NCBI RefSeq assembly: GCF_021555175.1
Contig: NZ_JAKGRW010000029.1
Coordinates: 24,709 to 88,708 of the forward strand
Origin: Nocardioides alcanivorans
Lineage (GTDB): Bacteria; Actinomycetota; Actinomycetes; Propionibacteriales; Nocardioidaceae
Direction of reading: 5' to 3'
Length of the DNA stretch: 64,000 nt
Under the pieces are notes generated by a model. It did not search any database, was not told where the DNA came from, and saw nothing but the letters and a program-made list of their open reading frames with translations. Shown here piece by piece: positions 26,958 through 36,123 of this stretch. Both the position numbers and the translations under genes were made by a program. Each line of letters opens with the position of its first letter. Position 1 is the first letter of the stretch.

Positions 26958-27628
26958 TCAAGGTTGCTCGGAACCCCCGTCGCGCTGGGTCGCCGAGCCG
27001 ACCAGCGCGCTCGAGGCGACACGTGCACCCCGAGCCAGCAACCACAGCCGCGCGTCCAGCCCTACTGCCCTGGTGTGCGGTCCTCTGTTGCTGGTCTGCT
27101 CAACGAGGGCCGCCATCTTTGGGTACGGCGTGTGCACGAAATCACGGAAAAATTTCTGTCCGGGTTCCACGAGTCGGCCCGGGTGGAGCACCGAGAGCCG
27201 GGCACCGCGTGCCGTGGTGAGCCTGCCGAGCCGGTCCTCGACCAGGTTCTTCCAACCGGCATAGTGGGCGCGCTCGCGCGTCGGAGCGAGGGCGAGCACG
27301 CTCGAGACGAGCACGACGCTGCTGCCGGAAGTGACGAGGTCACCGAGGGCCTGCAGTTCTCGCTCCACCACGGTCGGGTCCTCGACCCGGTCCCCGGACT
27401 GCACCGGGCCCAGCGCACAGACGTGGATCCGAGCTCCCTCGGGGACGTCGATGCTCGAGTCGGCGCGGATGATCTCGACGCCGGGGTCCGCACCCCAGGA
27501 GGCGGCGAGGTCGTCGGCGTCACGCTGGTGGCGGGCGACCACCCAGACCCGGTCTCCCCTCCCCGCGTCCGGGCGACGAGCTCTCGCCCCAGTCGGGTCC
27601 GAGGGCCGACGACCACGACCGCAGTCAT
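26958..27628 (-). CDS. NAD-dependent epimerase/SDR-like protein, frame interrupted
   Basis: Rossmann-fold protein of ~223 aa (restored). The N-terminus TAVVVVGPRTRLGRELVART resembles a degenerate nucleotide-binding loop. The second frame (GDRVWVVARHQRDADDLAAS onward) includes VVLVSSVLALAPTRERAHYA and GWKNLVEDRLGRL, positioned like the S-Y-K region of extended SDRs, but the classical YxxxK is replaced by YAGWK. The frames join at 27554-27559, where GGGGAG becomes in-frame GGGCGAG. ATG 27628 overlaps the upstream glycosyltransferase stop by 4 bp. Function unknown, probably sugar modification. Confidence 0.7.
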
Positions 27629-28815
27629 CGACGTACGCCCTCGAGGATCTGCTCGAAGCGGTCGGCGATACCGGGGAGCGCGAACTCCTCCTCGGCCAGC
27701 CGACGAGCCCGATCGCCCAGCTCGTCGCGGCCGATCGGGTCGTGGGCGAGGTCGGCGAGCCAGTCGGCCGCAGCCGGAACGGAGTCCGGGTGCGGCGGCA
27801 GCACGAGACCACCGGCCTTCTCGACGAGGCCGGAGGCGAGGTTCTCGGCGGGCATCAGGCCCAGGACCGGACGCCCTGCGCAGAGATAGGAGAGCGTCTT
27901 GGAGGGCACCGAGAACGCACCTGCGTCCTGCTCGAGGAGGACCACGAGGGCATCGCCGGCGCCGAGCACCTCGGAGAGCCGCTCGTAGCGCTGGAACGGC
28001 AGGAGGGTGATCTCGATCCCGAGCCTGTCGGCCTCCTTCTGCAAGATGTCAGTGGCGGGCCCGGTGTTGACCACGACCAATCGGCAGTCTGCGCCGGCAT
28101 CCTGCACGCCGCGGGCGAGTTGCACGAGGAGTTCGGGGTTGTGCTTGAGGCCGAGGGTCCCCGAATAGAGGAGGGTGAAGGTGTCCGTGAGGTGATGTTC
28201 CACAGCCCAGTCGTTCTTGCGCTCGACCGGGACGATCTCGTCGACGGGCGCCCAGTTGGGGATGACCGTGACCTTGCCGGCGGTGCCCCATTCCTCGTGC
28301 ACGTCGACAAGCGAGTCCGCGATCGCCACGATCGCTGCTGCCCGCTGCGAGGTCCACCGCTCGGTGACGTCGAAGACCGAGGCGACCACCCGGAAGCCGC
28401 GGCCCAACTTCGCACCGGCGAAGGAGCGGATCGCGACGGCATAGACGTCTTGGTGCCAGAGCACCCACTTCCTGCGCATCAGCACCATGCCGAGTGCGAA
28501 GACCACGAGCGAGGGGATCTGCGCGTTGGAGAGCAGCGCGACCTCGGCATCCGTACGCCGCACCTGACGCAGCAGCGCGAAGCCCACGCGGAGTTCGACG
28601 AGCAGCCGTTTGAGGAAGCGATCCTTCTCGATCGGCTCGGTCGGGCCGACCGGATCGATCGTCAGCCGCTCGCCGGGCTCGGTCTCCAGCCTGCCCTTGC
28701 CCGAGAGCCAGCCAGGACAGTAGGAGTGCGTGACGTCGTGCCCCCGCTGGGCGAGCTCGCGTGAGAGCTCGACCTGGAACGGGTGGCCCGAGTAGTCGTG
28801 GACGAGGATGCGCAA
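27625..28815 (-). CDS. Glycosyltransferase family 4 (WcaI-like)
   Basis: GT-B fold glycosyltransferase, 396 aa. The N-terminal acceptor domain begins RILVHDYSGHPFQVELSREL. The C-terminal nucleotide-sugar domain contains VIPNWAPVDEIVPVERKNDW, FTLLYSGTLGLKHNPELLV and the E-x7-E type region SEVLGAGDALVVLLEQDAGAF followed by VPSKTLSYLCAGRPVLG. It probably adds a sugar to the lipid-linked repeat. It is intact and overlaps the next gene by 4 bp, with the GDP-sugar epimerase gene 27 bp upstream. Confidence 0.9.
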   Translation of the reverse strand: MRILVHDYSGHPFQVELSRELAQRGHDVTHSYCPGWLSGKGRLETEPGERLTIDPVGPTEPIEKDRFLKRLLVELRVGFALLRQVRRTDAEVALLSNAQIPSLVVFALGMVLMRRKWVLWHQDVYAVAIRSFAGAKLGRGFRVVASVFDVTERWTSQRAAAIVAIADSLVDVHEEWGTAGKVTVIPNWAPVDEIVPVERKNDWAVEHHLTDTFTLLYSGTLGLKHNPELLVQLARGVQDAGADCRLVVVNTGPATDILQKEADRLGIEITLLPFQRYERLSEVLGAGDALVVLLEQDAGAFSVPSKTLSYLCAGRPVLGLMPAENLASGLVEKAGGLVLPPHPDSVPAAADWLADLAHDPIGRDELGDRARRLAEEEFALPGIADRFEQILEGVRR

Positions 28816-28842
28816 GGTCGTGGCCCGCCGGTCGCTGGTCGC

Positions 28843-29819
28843 TCAGCCGAGCGAGCGCTTGACCTCGTCGTAGACCCACTCGTAGGTCTTGGCGAGGCCG
28901 TCGGCGAGCGTGATCGACGGCGCCCAGCCGTAGGTGGCCTTGATCTGGGTGTTGTCGGAGTTGCGGCCGCGCACGCCCTGGGGCGCATCGAGCTGATAGC
29001 TGCGCTCGCAGCGGATCCCGGCGATCTCCTCGACGATCGAATAGAGCTGGTTGATGCTGACCAGCTCGTCGCTGCCCAGGTTGACCGGCTCGGCTGCGTC
29101 ACCGCCCAAGATCATCTGGGAGCCCTTGAGGCAGTCATCGATGTACATGAACGAGCGGGTCTGCTCCCCGTCTCCCCAGATGTCGAGCTTGTGCTCGCCG
29201 GTGATGACGGCGGTGGCGATCTTGCGGCAGACGGCGGCGGGGGCCTTCTCGCGGCCCCCGTCCAGGTGCCGTTGGGCCCGTAGACGTTGTGATAGCGGGC
29301 GATGCGGGTGGTGAGGCCGAAGTCCTCCTCGAAGTGACGACACATCCGCTCGGTGAAGAGCTTCTCCCAGCCGTAGCCGTCCTCCGGCATGGCGGGGTAG
29401 GCGTCGGACTCCTTGAGAGCGGTGATGTCGGTGTCGGTCTGCTTGTCGGCGGCGTAGACGCAGGCACTGGAGGAGTAGAAGTAGCGCTCGACGTCGTGCT
29501 GCTTGGCCGCCTGGAGCATGTGGGTGCTGGTGAGCACGGTCAACATGCACAGAGCCTTGTTGTTCTCGATGAAGCCCATGCCGCCCATGTCAGCGGCGAG
29601 CATGTAGACCTGCTTGGCGCCCGCCGTGTGCTCGAGGGCGTTGTCGAGGAGCGAGAGGTCGGCGACCTGGTTCTCCGCGTCGGGGTGCACCTGGTACCAC
29701 TCGTCGGTCGGCTTCACGTCGACCGAACGCACGGTCAACCCTTGGTTCAGCAGGTCGGCCACCAGGTGGCCCCCGATGAATCCGCCACCACCGGCCACGA
29801 GAACGTCGACGTCAGACAT
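28843..29819 (-). CDS. GDP-mannose 3,5-epimerase-like NAD-dependent epimerase, frame interrupted
   Basis: Extended SDR of ~325 aa (restored). It has the NAD site [19 protein letters not shown], the catalytic triad region SSSACVYA plus YGWEKL (YxxxK), and the substrate segment [12 protein letters not shown] followed in another frame by [18 protein letters not shown], a combination typical of GDP-D-mannose 3',5'-epimerases. The break at 29255-29259 loses one base in a G run; restoring it as GGGCGGC joins [13 protein letters not shown]. It is divergent from gmd across a 270-bp gap, so the two probably supply related GDP-sugars. Confidence 0.83.
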
Positions 29820-30091
29820 CCGTGTGTGCTCCTCCGTGTCGCTGGCCGTTGCCCCACAGCAACGGTCCTGCCTGTGAGAACGAAAGGAGCTCCCGGGGGT
29901 CACGTATGGGACGTTTGACCCACAACTGTCGAGAGCGCCCCGATCAGTGCCGAGGACGCACAGTTGCAGCGAAACGGAGTCCACGACGTACGCCGCGGGT
30001 CGGGTGGCGCACCCACCCGGAGTTGGACACATGTCCACGTGGAGCGGACGCAGTGACCAACGCCGCGCCCACCCGGCTAGGGTTTGCCCTC

Positions 30092-31066
30092 ATGAAGCGC
30101 GCGTTCATCACCGGCATCACGGGCCAGGATGGTTCCTACCTCGCCGAGCTCCTCCTGGAGAAGGGCTACGAGGTGCACGGCCTGGTCCGGCGCGCCTCGT
30201 TGCTCAACCGCACCCGTATCGACCACCTCCACGACAACCCACGGCTGACGCTGCACTACGGCGATCTCACCGACGGTGTGTCGTTGGTCAACCTGGTGCG
30301 GGAGATCGAGCCGGAGGAGGTCTACAACCTCGGCGCGATGAGCCACGTGAAGGTCTCGTTCGACATGCCCGACTACACCACCTCGACCAACGCGATCGGG
30401 ACCTTGCACCTGCTCTCCGCGATTCGCGCGGCCGGGCTGCAGTGCCGCTTCTACCAGGCCTCGACGTCCGAGATGTTCGGCAAGACGCCACCGCCGCAGA
30501 ACGAGGACTCCAAGTTCCACCCCCGCTCGCCCTACGGCGCCTCCAAGCTCCAGGCGCACTGGACCACGGTGAACTATCGCGAGGCCTACGGGCTGTTCGC
30601 CGTTTCCGGAATCCTCTTCAACCACGAGTCACCGCGACGCGGTGAGAACTTCGTGACGCGCAAGATCACCAAGGCAGTCGCCGCCATCGAGCGTGGGATC
30701 TGGGACCACGTCGAGCTCGGCAACCTCGACGCCGTACGCGATTGGGGCTACGCGCCGGAGTACGTCGAGGGCATGTGGCGGATGCTCCAGGCCGACGAAC
30801 CCGACGACTACGTGCTGGCGACCGGAGTCGGCCACACCGTGCGTGAGTTCTGCGAGGCGGCGTTCGCCCATGCGGGACTCAACTGGCACGACCACGTGCG
30901 CTACAACGAGTCGTTCGAGCGTCCCTCTGAGGTCGACGCGCTGATCGGTGACGCGTCGAAGGCCCGCGAGGCGCTCGGCTGGAAGGCCCAGACCACCGCC
31001 CTCGACCTCGCCAAGGTCATGGTCGATGCAGACCGCGAGGACCTCGACCGGCTCCTGCGGGACTGA
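30092..31066 (+). CDS. gmd: GDP-mannose 4,6-dehydratase
   Basis: Extended SDR, 324 aa, converting GDP-D-mannose to GDP-4-keto-6-deoxymannose. It has the NADP site [19 protein letters not shown], the diagnostic [19 protein letters not shown], the active-site STSEMFG and [10 protein letters not shown] (YxxxK), and the [20 protein letters not shown] signature. The ATG at 30092 gives the standard N-terminus. The gene is alone on the plus strand between two leftward polysaccharide operons, and its 3' end overlaps the end of the methyltransferase gene on the other strand by about 50 bp. Confidence 0.96.
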   Translation: MKRAFITGITGQDGSYLAELLLEKGYEVHGLVRRASLLNRTRIDHLHDNPRLTLHYGDLTDGVSLVNLVREIEPEEVYNLGAMSHVKVSFDMPDYTTSTNAIGTLHLLSAIRAAGLQCRFYQASTSEMFGKTPPPQNEDSKFHPRSPYGASKLQAHWTTVNYREAYGLFAVSGILFNHESPRRGENFVTRKITKAVAAIERGIWDHVELGNLDAVRDWGYAPEYVEGMWRMLQADEPDDYVLATGVGHTVREFCEAAFAHAGLNWHDHVRYNESFERPSEVDALIGDASKAREALGWKAQTTALDLAKVMVDADREDLDRLLRD

Positions 31067-32088
31067 CCCATTTGCGCGCCCTCGGCTGCTTCTCGCGCAC
31101 CCTCGACGGGTCAGGGAGGCGGCGAAGCCAGAGGGACGACGGCGGATTGGGGTCGTGGGCGACGGCGACGTAGTCGGGGAAGCGTGAGGTCAAGAAGGTC
31201 TCGTCGTGGTGGCGGAGCATCGGTGTGGACAGTTCGATGCGGAACCGATCGTTGAAGGCAAGGAAGGTCTGCACGACCATCGCCTCGTTCCAGTAGACCG
31301 GCCAGCGTTCGCCGAAGAGCCAGGTGTCGGCCGGGTAGGGACCGTTCCACGGGAAGTGCACGTCGTGGATATGCACGATCACCCCTGGCTTCACCCGGGG
31401 CAGCACCTCGAGGAAGAGGAACGCCACGTCGGAGTCGATCTTGAGTGCGTGTGAGGAGTCGATGAAGAGCACGTCGCCGGCCTCGAGCTCCTCGAAGCGC
31501 GCCAGCGGCACGTCCTGCACGAAACCCTCGACGAGTTCGAAGTCAGGCAGCGTCCGCAGCGCCGCGAACGGGTAGGGCTCGATGCAGGTGATCGTCAGCG
31601 GTGAACCCTCGGCCGCGTTCTTCCCTGCCGCCAGCGACGCGTAGTAGGTCGACAGCCCCGACCCCACCTCGAGATAGCGCCGCGGCTTTCTCCTCGCGCA
31701 GCGTGTAGTAGAGCGTGCGTGCGTCGAAGGCCGGGTAGCCGGGGCCGAACCCCTTGCGCGTGTTGGCCAGGTAGTTCCCCGTCGTACGGCTGAACTCCTC
31801 CTCCCAGCTGTCAGCGAGGCTGGCGAGTCGCTCCTTGAGGGCCGGTACGTCGACGCTCAGCCCCGCGAGTTCGCTCGGCTTGTCCCATCTCGCCCGGGTC
31901 GCCTCGATCTCCTCGAGCACCGGCAGCGTGGAGTAGTAGTCGTCGCGCTTGACGATGTTGTAGCCGAACACGCCTGCGACACGGCGGGCCAACCTGATCC
32001 GGCTACGGCGGAAGTTGAAGACGAGACGGTCGAGGAACTCGACGAGCGCGCCGGGGAGGAATCTGGCAGCGATCTGCTTGGCGCTCAT
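31017..32088 (-). CDS. Class I SAM-dependent methyltransferase, frame interrupted
   Basis: Last gene of the ACP-ligase operon, ~356 aa if restored. The first frame (ATG 32088) runs through a positively charged N-terminal region and the segment [20 protein letters not shown]. The second frame begins at [19 protein letters not shown] (SAM motif I) and continues with [20 protein letters not shown] and [20 protein letters not shown], a pattern of Methyltransf_24/cephalosporin-hydroxylase-like enzymes. The join near 31680-31690 needs removal of one base (AAAG to AAG), unlike the other breaks. It overlaps the SGNH gene by 4 bp. The methyl acceptor is unknown. Confidence 0.75.
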
Positions 32089-32915
32089 CGGGACCCTTCG
32101 TCGACGTGGCTGAGGTGGTCACAGCGCCGCAGGTGGGGCTGCGTTTCGGCCCAGGCCTTGATCTCGGCGGCCAGTGCCTCACCAACCGCCCGGTGCATGG
32201 CCGGCGAGTAGTGGAACCCGTCGGGGGTTGCGACCTCGGGGTCGCCGCCGGCCACGGCATCGATGAACGGCCTGACCTCGAGATAGCGCACGTTGGACCT
32301 GCCCACCTGCGCGACCATGGCGCGGATCGACTGGTTCATCACCCGCATCCGCGCCTCCATGCCGGGGAACCAGCCCTGGTAACGCTCGGTCGGCGGGAGC
32401 AGTTCGAGGCAGAAGACCAGAGGGGAGCCGACCTGCTGCACGTGGTCGATGTAAGCACGCAGGTCGGCCGCGACGTGCTTGGGTCGATTGCGCCGGATCG
32501 TCGGGTCGAGGAGTCTGTCGGCCCTCGCCTGTAGCTTCGCGAGCACCATCCACAGTGGCCTGAGCACCTTCTGGCGATAGAGGTGGGACCACCAGCGGGG
32601 CCTGGCCTTGAGGCTGTTGGCGTGGCGCTCCAACCAACGCGGTAGGAAGAGGTGAATCGTTTCGTAGTGGCCGTAGAGAAGCACGATCACGTCAGGTGAG
32701 AAGTTGAGGACCTCGCGCTGCCAGGTGCTGAGGATCGTCGACGTCTTCTCGGACGTCATCGAGATCGTCTGCACGTGGCAGGGACGATCGTCGGCGAGCA
32801 ACTGCTCCTCGATGACACGCGGGAAGATGAAGTCGGTCCGCGGGCCACTCATCCAGGACGTCCAGTTGACTGTCGACGCGCCCTTGACGAGCACCCGGAG
32901 CGGGAGCTGGCTCAT
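32085..32915 (-). CDS. SGNH/GDSL-like hydrolase or acyltransferase
   Basis: 276-aa protein with SGNH-fold landmarks. The nucleophile serine is in VLVKGASTVNW near the N-terminus, YGHYE sits at about residue 88, and the C-terminal acid-base pair is in TPDGFHYSPAMHRAV (D-x-x-H). No signal peptide is visible, which suggests cytoplasmic action. In polysaccharide loci such proteins add or remove O-acyl groups. ATG 32915 overlaps the ketoreductase stop by 4 bp, and its own stop overlaps the methyltransferase start, so it is the fourth cistron of a five-gene operon. Confidence 0.75.
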   Translation of the reverse strand: MSQLPLRVLVKGASTVNWTSWMSGPRTDFIFPRVIEEQLLADDRPCHVQTISMTSEKTSTILSTWQREVLNFSPDVIVLLYGHYETIHLFLPRWLERHANSLKARPRWWSHLYRQKVLRPLWMVLAKLQARADRLLDPTIRRNRPKHVAADLRAYIDHVQQVGSPLVFCLELLPPTERYQGWFPGMEARMRVMNQSIRAMVAQVGRSNVRYLEVRPFIDAVAGGDPEVATPDGFHYSPAMHRAVGEALAAEIKAWAETQPHLRRCDHLSHVDEGSR

Positions 32916-33643
32916 CCGGTGAGTCCTCCGTCCACGACCATCACCGTCCCGGTGACGTAGTTGTTCCTCGGATCCGTGAGGAACTGGCATGCCCGCGCGA
33001 TGTCGTCGGGCTCGCCCAACCTGCCCGCCGGCGTACGTCGCACGATCTGCTGCAACTGCTCCTCGTCGAGGCCGTGACTCATCTCGGTGCGCAGGTATCC
33101 GGAAGCAATGGCGTTGACGGTGATGCCGCGAGAACCCAGTTCGCGGGCCAGCGCACGGGTCATGCCGTCGAGCGCGGCCTTGGAGGCGGAGTAGGCAGCG
33201 AGACCACGGTAGCCGGATCGCCCGACGACCGACGAGATGTTGACGATCGTGCCGCTGCGTCGGGCCAGCATCCGCCGGCTGACTGCACGCGTGACGTAGA
33301 GCGTGCCCTTGACGTTGAGGTCGATCACGGTGTCGATGTCGTCGTCGGAGAACATGCCGAGGATGCCGTCACGCGCGACGCCGGCGTTGTTGATCAGCAC
33401 GTCGACGCGGCCCCACTGCTCGACGACGCTCTTGATGAACCGGTCTGCATCCTCACGCTTCGCCAGGTCGGCGGGCTCGAAGATCACCCTCCCCGCCAAC
33501 GCAGGATCGGCCAACCACGCTTCGACCTCGGGAGTGATGCTGCGTGCGCAGGTGGCCACGAGATCGCCCGACTCGAGGTAGGACTCGACGATCCCTGCCC
33601 CCAGACCGCGGCTGCCTCCGGTGACGACGACGACCCGACTCAT
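32912..33643 (-). CDS. 3-oxoacyl-ACP reductase-like SDR (FabG family)
   Basis: Classical short-chain dehydrogenase, 243 aa. It has the NADP site VVTGGSRGLGAGIVES, NNAGVARDG and the catalytic serine and Y-x3-K (NISSVVGRSGYRGLAAYSASK). The C-terminus YVTGTVMVVDGGLTG is typical of FabG. The product is presumably a 3-hydroxyacyl group on the carrier protein encoded upstream. ATG 33643 overlaps the ligase stop (ATGA). Within an operon with an ACP and an acyl-activating enzyme, a role in acyl-ACP reduction is more likely than sugar metabolism. Confidence 0.87.
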   Translation of the reverse strand: MSRVVVVTGGSRGLGAGIVESYLESGDLVATCARSITPEVEAWLADPALAGRVIFEPADLAKREDADRFIKSVVEQWGRVDVLINNAGVARDGILGMFSDDDIDTVIDLNVKGTLYVTRAVSRRMLARRSGTIVNISSVVGRSGYRGLAAYSASKAALDGMTRALARELGSRGITVNAIASGYLRTEMSHGLDEEQLQQIVRRTPAGRLGEPDDIARACQFLTDPRNNYVTGTVMVVDGGLTG

Positions 33644-35018
33644 GTGCTCCTCCTGATGATCTTTCCCCGGCGACGTCGACCTCGTCGACGACCTTCACGC
33701 TCCGCGGGCGGGCTGCAGCCGGCAGGTCCGCGCAGGCGGCCCGCACCGCAGCCTTCACCGCGTCGGGGTCGGCACCGGATGCGGTGACGACCTCGACCGC
33801 GACGATCGCGCCAGTCATCGCATTGGGGCGACCGAAGACGCGAGCAACCTGCACCCCGGGCACCGCGGCGACGGCCTCTTCGATCGGCAACGGATGCACC
33901 TTCACCCCACCCACGTTGATGATCTCGCTGACGCGTCCCTTGAAGAGGATCCGGTCGCCCTGCAACTCGACGAGGTCCCCGGTGGCTCGCCACTCGTCGG
34001 CGGCGACGGGCTCTTCGCCGTGATAGCCGAGCATGCCGACCCGCGAGCGCACCCACAACTCACCATCGACGATCTTCATTGCGATGTCGGCCTCGTCGCC
34101 GCGCGCGAGTACGTCGGCAGGCAGCCCGGGCAGCCCGTCCTTCGTCGAGCTCGTCGCACCGAACTCGCTCGCCGCATAGATGTGGGAGAGGTTGGCCGTC
34201 GGGAACCGTCGACGGATCTGTTCGAGCACCGGACCGGGCGCTGCCTCGCCTCCGAGCGTGATCTGCCGCAGCGCGGGTACCGGGCCGCCGACGCTGCGCA
34301 ACTCGGCGAGCAGGAACCGCCAGTACGTCGGGGTTGCGCTGGCATGGGTGACATCGTGCTCGCGCATCGCCACCAAGCCTTCACGGGGGCGGCGCTGGGT
34401 GGGCGCGACGAGGGTCGCGCCTGCCGCAAAGACGTGGAGCAACACCTGGAGACCGGCGAACTGGTGCAGCCCGTAGGCCAGCAGCCAGCGCTCGTCCTCG
34501 GCAGGTTGGACCCGCTCGGTGGCGCGGAGCAGTCGCGACCAGTCGTGCCGGACGCCGCGGGGCTGGCCCGTGGTCCCGGTGGTGAGCACGAGGTGCGGCC
34601 TCGCCGTACCCGCAGCGATCTCACCCGACCCCCGCTGGTCGAGCTTGTCGAGACCCTCTGCACCCGCAGCGATCTCGAGTGAGCCTGCCGAGACTTCGGC
34701 CCAGGACTCCCCGCCGCGTCGGACCACGACGTGCTGGCCGAATCGGCTCAGGAGTTCGGCAGCCGTCTCCGGCCCATCCGGCGGGAAGACGCACGCCTCG
34801 GCGCCGACCAGGGCAGCCGCAGCGAGCGCCGGGACGACGACATCGGCGTCTGCGGAGTCGATCGCGAAACGCAACTGAAGGTTCGCGTGATCTCGCTGAA
34901 GGTTCGCGGCGAGGTCCTCGGCGCGACGGACCAGCTCGGCATAGGTCCACGCGCCTTTGTCGGTGACCACCGCGATCCGGGCAGGGTCGGCAGCACCGCG
35001 GCGGAGGAGTTCGATCAA
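33640..35018 (-). CDS. AMP-dependent acyl/amino-acyl ligase, frame break before C-terminal lysine
   Basis: ANL-superfamily adenylating enzyme, ~459 aa restored, that would activate a carboxylate and load it on the adjacent ACP. The core motifs are HLVLTTGTTGQPRGVRHDW, LGGEAAPGP, HIYAASEFGA, WRATGDLVEL and RILFKGRVSEIINVGG. A break at 33665-33668 (GGGG) separates the body from the terminal KIIRRST that carries the catalytic A10 lysine; one restored base yields VAG-x-KIIRRST and an ATGA overlap with the SDR. The start is TTG 35018, 2 bp after the ACP stop. Residues ~120-137 are an in-frame repeat-element insertion (see 34608-34676). Confidence 0.83.
34608..34676. repeat. Interspersed palindromic element inserted in the ligase gene, with 15-bp flanking direct repeats
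   Basis: The 15-mer ACCCGCAGCGATCTC occurs at 34608-34622 and again at 34662-34676. Between them is a 39-bp segment carrying TGGTCGAGCTTGTCGAGACC (34636-34655), the same palindrome as at 15661 and 40466. The unit of 54 bp equals 18 codons, so the frame is kept and the protein gains a repeated EIAAG. The layout looks like insertion with target duplication. Confidence 0.75.
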
Positions 35019-35020
35019 AG

Positions 35021-35260
35021 TCAGACCCCGACGTAGAACGTCTGGATCTCGGCCAGTGTCTGCGGCAGGTCGCCGGTGCTGAACGGGTCGGAGCCGAGCT
35101 CGTCCTCGAGCAGGGCCGAGAGTTCGGCGGTCTCCAGTGAGTCGAGGCCCACGCCCTCTGCATAGAGCGGCGTGGTGGGGTCGAACCCCTCCGGGAGCTT
35201 CTCCAGGCGCGTCAGGAAGTCGATGACGGTGCGCTCGACGTCCGCGGGTGTGGTGCTCAT
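35021..35260 (-). CDS. Acyl carrier protein
   Basis: Stand-alone acyl/peptidyl carrier protein, 79 aa. The phosphopantetheine attachment serine lies in the motif GVGLDSLETAEL (DSL). The protein is acidic with the four-helix carrier pattern (VERTVIDFLTRLEKL, LSALLEDEL). It is the first gene of a leftward operon with ligase, ketoreductase, SGNH hydrolase and methyltransferase. No ketosynthase is present, so the carrier more likely holds an activated acyl unit for transfer than supports chain elongation. Confidence 0.9.
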   Translation of the reverse strand: MSTTPADVERTVIDFLTRLEKLPEGFDPTTPLYAEGVGLDSLETAELSALLEDELGSDPFSTGDLPQTLAEIQTFYVGV

Positions 35261-35394
35261 CGGGGGCGACTCCTCAATCTCGTGGTCGTGGTGCCCATCG
35301 TGGCAGCAACGACCCTGTCTCGCCCTAGCAACGAGGGAGTCCTGTCGAAGTGACGGCAGACAGAGCATGCGAAGTCGGGCTAGTGTCCGCTCCT

Positions 35395-36084
35395 GTGAAG
35401 GTCGAGATGGAATGGCCCCAGCCCCAAGGTTTCCGCGCCAAACTGCGTGAGAAGTTGCGCCGGAAGGTCCGCTACTGGATCGAGGGGCAGCAATACACCT
35501 ACTTCGACACGCCGGAGGGGATCCCCGGGTTGGACGCGGCCTACCCGTCCTACCCGACGATGCGGGTGCTCGAGACCTATCCGGGCGAGAACCCGCAGGT
35601 GAAGGTGGGCCGCTACGCCGGTGTCCACTACTCGACGGTCATCATCCCTGGCGGCCAGCACCACATGGACTGGGTCAGCACCATCAACACCGAGATCAAC
35701 GAGCGCGGCGAGTGGGTCGACGTGCCCAACTCCCTCTACAGCAGCGGGCCCGTGGTGCTCGAGCCCAACTCGTTCGTCGCGTTCCAGGCGATGATCAACT
35801 CCGGCGTCACGATCGGCGCCGGCGCGGTCGTCGCCGCGCGCGCCGTCGTGGTCAAGGACGTGCCCCCGTTCGCGATCGTCGGCGGCAACCCGGCCAAGGT
35901 GATCCGCTACCGCTTCGAGGAGCCGGTACGTGAGGCGCTGCTGCGGATCTGCTGGTGGGACTGGCCGGTCGAGAAGGTCAGCGCGCACACGTTGCAGATC
36001 CACTCACCTGAGGTCGATGCCTTCGTGGCCCGACACGACCCTGCGCTCGACGCCGAGTCACGCGTGCACTGTCCCGACTGCTGA
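35395..36084 (+). CDS. Hexapeptide-repeat (CatB-type) acyltransferase
   Basis: Left-handed beta-helix O-acetyltransferase, 229 aa. The helix region shows VGRYAGVHYSTVIIPGGQHH (with the catalytic-type histidine), VVLEPNSFVAFQAMINSGVT, IGAGAVVAARAVVVKDVPPF and AIVGGNPAKVIRYRF, which are standard for the CatB/LbH-XAT family using acetyl-CoA. GTG 35395 is the presumed start, and ATG 35407 is an alternative. It is divergent from the ACP operon and probably acetylates a sugar of the repeat unit. Confidence 0.86.
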   Translation: MKVEMEWPQPQGFRAKLREKLRRKVRYWIEGQQYTYFDTPEGIPGLDAAYPSYPTMRVLETYPGENPQVKVGRYAGVHYSTVIIPGGQHHMDWVSTINTEINERGEWVDVPNSLYSSGPVVLEPNSFVAFQAMINSGVTIGAGAVVAARAVVVKDVPPFAIVGGNPAKVIRYRFEEPVREALLRICWWDWPVEKVSAHTLQIHSPEVDAFVARHDPALDAESRVHCPDC

Positions 36085-36123
36085 CCAGCCAGGTCACACG
36101 AGTTGGGCGGCCGAAGTCGCGGA

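Noticed and set aside
34623..34661. Treating the inserted palindrome in the ligase as an intrinsic terminator
   Set aside because: It lies within a coding region, keeps the frame, is flanked by direct repeats and occurs at other sites, which fits an interspersed repeat better.
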